Positions 8,690 to 12,271 of a stretch of 12,271 nt of DNA are shown piece by piece (within the stretch, counting starts at the first letter, position 1; each line of letters opens with the position of its first letter). This DNA is from Echinostoma caproni. Its lineage: Eukaryota > Platyhelminthes > Trematoda > Plagiorchiida > Echinostomatidae. Made by a program: the position numbers and the translations under genes. The notes under the pieces were generated by a model. The model was not told the DNA's origin. It saw only the letters and a program-made list of their open reading frames with translations, and ran no database searches. The stretch is taken from contig UZAN01047404.1 in assembly GCA_900618425.1 (NCBI GenBank), positions 8,332 through 20,602 on the forward strand. The letters run 5' to 3'.

Positions 8690-9358
8690 TCCAAAGCCTT
8701 TTTAAAGACCACCACTGTTGAGTAGTTNTCTCCGGCAATCTATTCCACAAAGGAACCAGCCGGTTTGTGAAGAACCTGACCCTCAACTCTCTCTCTCGTT
8801 GCACCTAAAGGCTATGACCTCTAATGCCATAATGTGGAGCAGAAACGAAGAGGCTGCTTAGTTTTTTGCCCGACAACCCCTTAACTACTTTGAAGGCTTC
8901 TGTCAAGTCGCCCTTGGACCTTCGACGTGACAGCGAGAAAGGATTCAGGTCCTGCAGACGCTGCGAGTAGTTCTTTCCTACCTGTCCAGTGACCATTCTG
9001 GCGGCTAATCGTTATACCCTCTATAGACACTCCATATCTTTGCGATAGTATGGAGTTCAAGCTTGCACGCAATATTCCAGCAGTGGACGCACCACTGACT
9101 TGTCCATTGGAACGAACACTTCTGCCTTCCTGCATGTGACTGTGGTCCGCAGCCTGAAGAATATACCTCTTGCTTTATTTGCAACCACCTGACATTGTCT
9201 CGTAGGTTGGAAGCCCTTTGTGACAATTATTCCTAGGTCTTTGATCTCCGTCATACCTCCCGGTTGAGTCTACATTATTAGTCAGTAGGTGATAGTGGAC
9301 CGGATTTAGGGGTACATCCCATCGAGCCGACCGGCTGCGGAATGTGTCTAGGTCAGTT
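8690..9358 (-). pseudogene. Element B RT, C-terminal part
   Basis: From about 9350 downward the minus strand gives DLDTFRSRSARWDVPLN and then LLTNNVDSTGRY, the palm-to-thumb stretch that normally follows the FADD loop closely. After a frameshift it continues with EIKDLGIIVTKGFQPTRQCQ (9245 downward), VFVPMDKSVVRPLLEYCVQA (ending near 9057), and RMVTGQVG...RLQDLNPFSLSRRR (about 9000-8925). GDLTEAFKVVKG, RGHSL (near 8805) and RFFTNRLVPLWNRLPE near 8735-8785 follow. This is the standard C-terminal module of CR1-like ORF2. Several frame changes separate these blocks, so it is a pseudogene. Confidence 0.8.
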
Positions 9359-9366
9359 CAGGTGAG

Positions 9367-10114
9367 GTTACACAGGAATGCTAATGGCCATTGCCAATCA
9401 ATCGTCCAGATTTCTTCCGGCAATGTGCTCACAAAGTTTGCACCAACCACCACGAATTGCCTCCAGTACGGCGTCCTTATTGGATAGGAAGCAAAAAAGC
9501 TGTTCTCCTTCCGCCTTCTTGGCGAACAAGGGACATGTCGTGAAGGCATTAAATTCACGGGGATTCACGGATATTGATGGCAACTGCAGTTTTCGAGTAA
9601 CCCAGGTTCTGGTGATAGGGTAACTGCTCGGTGACGGATGGAGGTCCTCGAAGTTGTCGTCTGTTAATCTGTATCTGATTGTGTCTTAAACGAGAGACAG
9701 TTTGGAGTTCTACTGTTCAACTGTGTTTTTCTGCGCTTGTACGCAAGCAATAGTCAACACCAGATAAACGTGGCTCATAGAGCACTTGTCAACACACACT
9801 TCGCAGTGGTTCAATGGTGTCCAACGTTATATAAAATCGTTTCAGACAGCCAGGACGCACAACCAAACCAGGCAATTATACTTCTAACAGTCTTGGTAAA
9901 AGAGAAAAGAAAAGCGGTGCGTTAGGCAGATTGAGAGAATGGAATGGATTTCCGCCCTCACCATGACAGAACCGCATTTGAAGCTTACTTGACGCTTTCT
10001 TTTTTCTGTTTTTTTAGTTTCCTCCTTTTATTTCTTTTTTTCTATCACTTTTTTCCTTAATCGGTTGACAGAATAACTCGCTATTTTGACGGCTCCTGCG
10101 GTTAGGACTGAGTT
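9367..10114. mobile_element. Unclassified 0.75-kb insertion inside element B RT
   Basis: RT homology on the minus strand stops just after FADDVKIAG (about 10120) and resumes at about 9355 with the residues that normally follow within a few codons. The intervening DNA has no RT similarity. CAGGTGAG at 9359-9366 and its exact reverse complement CTCACCTG at 10115-10122 sit at the two edges, so both ends read CAGGTGAG inward. I see no target-site duplication and no transposase. The interior holds only short frames (for example plus 9378-9623) and a long pyrimidine-rich tract at 9996-10058. It could be a non-autonomous DNA transposon, an introner-like insertion, or a rearrangement. The exact edges are uncertain by about 20 bp. 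Confidence 0.5.
9996..10058 (+). repeat. Pyrimidine-rich, T-dominated tract
   Basis: The plus strand is almost uninterrupted T and C over about 60 bases, including runs of six to seven Ts and a TTTTTTTAG. It lies near the right edge of the insertion in element B. It could be a polypyrimidine tract or the complement of an A-rich tail. If the latter, the tail would sit at the wrong end for a minus-strand retroposon ending at 9367. Confidence 0.7.
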
Positions 10115-10122
10115 CTCACCTG

Positions 10123-11319
10123 CTATCTTCACATCGTCCGCAAAGATGAAGTAGGGGTTCTGTAATTCTACCGTGGGATGGTTGATGAAAAGAAGGAAAA
10201 GTAGGGGCCTAAGAACAGAGCCTTGCGGCACCCCGCTTCTGAGCCTCTCTGATCTCTATGTGTAGCTGTCAACCCCTACAGCAAAGCTACGAAAATTGTT
10301 TCAATCAATGGGGTGCTGATCCGACCATTCCAAACATAGGTAGTTTCTGGTCAAGCAACGTAAGACTCGCCGAGTCAAACATCTGAGTATCATACCTCCA
10401 CTGCCCTACCCTGATCTAAACGACATATAGTTTCGTCCAGAAACAATTAGATTGGACTTATTTCTCGTAAATCCATGCTAAGCAGGAGATAGAAGTCTAT
10501 GAGTCACCAGGTGCGCACATATTTGTATTCTGACTATTCATTCCAGGCATTTGCACAGCACTGATGTTGAGGTGATCGGCCTATAGCTTTCCACCTTTTG
10601 CCTGGGCCCAGGGTTGTACATTCCTACGACGGTTGCCTTCCGCCAGTCCTCTTTCACTAACCCAGAGTTCAGTAATGCCTTAAAAAATTCAGTAACAGGT
10701 CCTTCTATAACCTTATCTAGTTGCTGGACGATGGCTCGGTGGATGTCATCAGGATCCGCCACCTTATGCTTGCAAAGGCTTCTGAGCTCGGTCCATACCT
10801 CGTCCTCCCTCACGATTATCACGTGCAGCTCATTTTCACTGATATCCACCAAAAGGTTCCGGAGTCCATTATCCTGGGATGGCAGATAGACAATTTTGAA
10901 ATAGTCCATCAACGTCTCAGCCCTTTACTTATTTGTGTTAGCTATGTTACCGTTAGCCATCTCCAAGGTTCCAAATCTTTTACGTGTGGTTCCCTTGGGA
11001 CTGTACGTACGCAAAACACCTTTCGTGTTCTTTTTGATGTTTCTAGCTAGTTTCTTTTCATACTCACTTTTAGCTTCCCGCTGCATTGCCTGTGCCGTAT
11101 TTCTAGCCCACTTGTAGCTGACCGAGGCACTATGCGTTCTGCGAAGTTTGTAGAAAGCCCAGCATCTTTTACGAGACGTGAGCGCTCTTTCGATTCTAGG
11201 AAACCATAGTGATCAACCAAATCCCATTCTACATGTACCCTTCCTCCTGCGCATTTCATTGTTTTATCACACCAAGGCCACCTCTTTGGTCTGCACGTGT
11301 TTGCTCTCGTTTTCTGCAA
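10123..11319 (-). pseudogene. Element B linker and RT N-terminal part
   Basis: Minus strand, high to low coordinate. TCRPKRWPWCDKTMK from about 11300 is the linker between endonuclease and RT. An EYEKKLARNIKKN stretch lies near 11040-11070. An ATG frame from 10912 then gives MDYFKIVYLP, ELRSLCKHKVADPDDIHRAI (the GPDGI block, here D-P-D-D-I), LVKEDWRKATVVGMYNPGPR and RPITSTSVLCKCLE (near 10540). After frameshifts come HLVTHRLLSPA-stop-HGFTRN and MFDSASLTLLDQKL (the FDSVNH..LL block). VPQGSVLRPLLFLLFIN follows near 10185-10235, then the catalytic FADD at 10133-10144. Both catalytic Asp are kept, but stops and frameshifts elsewhere kill the copy. Confidence 0.85.
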
Positions 11320-11474
11320 GTTGGTTCACGCTTCTGTATCTTTCTCTTGCTCTGCAGGTGGTAACAATTCGTCCCGTCCTCCGTTTCGTGAATCGTCTCG
11401 TTCTGTTTTCCTACGAACGTTTGTTGGCGACATATTTATTAGCTCGGGGTATCGATAAGCCAGTGCCTACAAAT

Positions 11475-11492
11475 TGGTGAGCCCTCTTATTT
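11475..11492 (+). promoter_or_regulatory. Candidate tRNA primer-binding site of element D
   Basis: TGGTGAGCCC at 11475-11484 resembles the start of the site complementary to the 3' end of tRNA-Trp (TGGTGACCCC), as used by CsRn1-type Ty3/gypsy elements of flukes. It matches 9 of the first 10 bases; the next 8 do not match. It lies 271 bp before the Gag-like ATG, a plausible leader length, and directly follows a CA (11470-11471) that could end an LTR. The LTR itself is not defined, because the sequence just to the left grades into element B. Confidence 0.35.
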
Positions 11493-11754
11493 TATTTACG
11501 TTGGAAATATTTCTATTCCGAGAGATTTTAATTTCTCTTGGTCACATTTCTAGCGATTTGTTCGAGTAGATATTTTTACGGATCCGATTTCATTCATATA
11601 ATTTTAGACTATACCTATCTCTAGTTTTGTTGTTCAACCCTCATGTGCCATTTGATTTTTCCACTTTCGTTTTTCCAACGTATTTGTTTCTTCTAGGCGC
11701 TATCCGGACATATTTTTGTAATCAGTTTAACAACCTCAATATATATTTACAATT
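11493..11754 (+). other. T-rich leader before the Gag-like frame
   Basis: An AT-rich stretch without coding signal sits between the candidate primer-binding site and the first ATG of the Gag-like gene. Its place and composition fit a retrotransposon 5' untranslated leader. I see no further signal in it. Confidence 0.4.
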
Positions 11755-12271
11755 ATGACTAGCCCTGAGCATAAGTATCCCGTAGACAGCAAAGTACTCC
11801 GGGCCCACATCAGGGCACCAGAGTTCATGCCGGAGGACTTGAAGACGATCCTCGCACTTCTAGAGTCACGAATCCATGAAGCTCGTATCACAGGGCAAAT
11901 GTGATGTTACCATAAGCTGTTGTCCGCGATAGCGCGGGATATGCTAAACAATTTCAGGGATATATAAATCTCCCCGCACACAACCCAAAGAACGTGCTCA
12001 AAGAGGCACTCCTCCGTCGCATGGCCATTTCTAAGAAGAAGTGCATCCAGCTTCTACTATCTAGGATAAAACTGGAAAATTTCAAGCCGTCCTAATCAGA
12101 TCAGGTCAGGTCACAGGACTTGCGGCTGATGCCTATTTGAGTCCAAGTTCTTGTACCGTGAGTGTATCGTTTTCCTTCGTGTGCTTCGACAAAAGAGGAT
12201 CCTTTGTGAGCCGATGTTTGTGCCCGTCGGAGCCGACTTGGGCAACTTTTCGGGTGGTACTTTGGCAGCTG
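11755..12271 (+). pseudogene. Ty3/gypsy-type Gag (capsid) gene, broken and cut by the window end
   Basis: An ATG at 11755 opens a frame with RAPEFMPEDLKTILALLESR and EARITGQM, stopped by TGA at 11902-11904. The same frame resumes with YHKLLSAIARDMLNNFRDI until TAA at 11965-11967. The following block shifts to another frame (11979-12092: NPKNVLKEALLRRMA, then IQLLLSRIKLENFKPS) and stops at 12093. From 12130 the first frame is again open to the window end (FLYRECIVFLRVL). The order APEF.P.D...W+..LE, YH.LLSA+.R+.L..F+D, NPY..LK.AL+.R and the QLL block is the conserved N-terminal half of metazoan Ty3/gypsy Gag, which packages element RNA. The first stop, the second stop and at least two frameshifts make it non-functional. 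Protease and polymerase would lie beyond the window. Confidence 0.7.
12095..12114 (+). repeat. Four-copy pentanucleotide repeat (RTCAG)
   Basis: ATCAG, ATCAG, GTCAG and GTCAC follow directly at 12095-12114. The tract begins in the stop codon that ends the middle Gag block and precedes the point where a different frame becomes open. Slippage in it could be one cause of the frame change. Confidence 0.6.

Larger units (their letters stand above)
8600..11320 (-). mobile_element. Element B: decayed CR1-like non-LTR retrotransposon, interrupted
   Basis: Minus-strand homology runs from the linker before the RT (about 11320 or somewhat higher) through RT fingers, palm and catalytic loop (10912 to 10126). 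It resumes from about 9358 down to about 8690 with the rest of the palm, thumb and C-terminal domain. About 0.75 kb of unrelated DNA (9367-10114) splits it. No endonuclease or ORF1 is visible, so the copy is 5' truncated, as is usual for this class. Linker-like residues may continue to about 11375. The protein details differ from element A (for example DVPLN...LLTNNVDSTGRY here), so the two belong to different CR1-like subfamilies. One ambiguous base (N, 8728) falls in the C-terminal region. Confidence 0.8.

Noticed and set aside
9996..10058. Pyrimidine tract read as the complement of a poly(A) tail of a minus-strand retroposon
   Set aside because: It would lie at the 5' side of such an element rather than at its 3' end, and the tract is interrupted by many non-T bases.
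10614..11117. Three overlapping plus-strand frames (91, 109 and 60 codons)
   Set aside because: All are antisense to the element B linker and RT, where minus-strand homology is clear.
11335..11471. LTR candidate beginning TGTA and ending TACA
   Set aside because: The short inverted ends are expected often by chance, 137 bp is short, and the left part overlaps residues that look like the element B linker.
1..12271. CRISPR array, rRNA, tRNA, or a bacterial-type operon
   Set aside because: No regularly spaced repeats, no conserved rRNA or tRNA segments, and no closely packed intact genes were seen on either strand.

Overview
This window looks like repeat-rich nuclear DNA from an animal, not a bacterium or a phage. 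There are no closely packed operons or ribosome-binding-site architecture. Nearly everything I can recognise is a decayed retrotransposon. The closest match from memory is the CR1-like non-LTR and Ty3/gypsy elements that fill large flatworm genomes. A parasitic platyhelminth, perhaps a diphyllobothriid-type tapeworm, is my best guess. That is an inference from protein-level resemblance of the fossils; no host gene confirms it. Two assembly ambiguities (NNNN at 3937-3940 and N at 8728) suggest draft sequence.

Layout, left to right. About 1-2200 holds no gene I can recognise; it has two short direct duplications and a pair of overlapping antisense open frames. About 2200-3900 is element C on the minus strand: an intact 183-codon ORF1-like frame, followed by a badly broken reverse transcriptase (RT) with no recognisable endonuclease between them. 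About 3900-5650 is unassigned. It contains minus-strand open-frame segments (4170-4627) and a cluster of adjacent perfect small hairpins (4627-4687). About 5650-8175 is element A on the plus strand: remnants of an EEP-type endonuclease, a linker, the RT, and the RT C-terminal region, with many stops and frameshifts and an inactivated catalytic motif. About 8600-11320 or more is element B on the minus strand: linker, RT and C-terminal region of a second CR1-like family. Its RT is interrupted just after the catalytic FADD motif by about 0.75 kb of unrelated DNA bounded by an 8-bp inverted repeat. From about 11475 to the window end is element D on the plus strand: a possible tRNA primer-binding site, a leader, and a broken Ty3/gypsy-type Gag gene that runs off the edge.

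Functionally, the non-LTR fossils carry parts of one machinery: ORF1 is the RNA-binding chaperone, EEP endonuclease nicks the target, and RT copies the RNA there. No copy retains all parts in working order. Elements A and B converge tail to tail. Elements B and D diverge from a junction near 11330-11475. I found no credible host coding gene, rRNA, tRNA or CRISPR array. The most interesting unexplained items are the insertion inside element B and the hairpin cluster near 4650.
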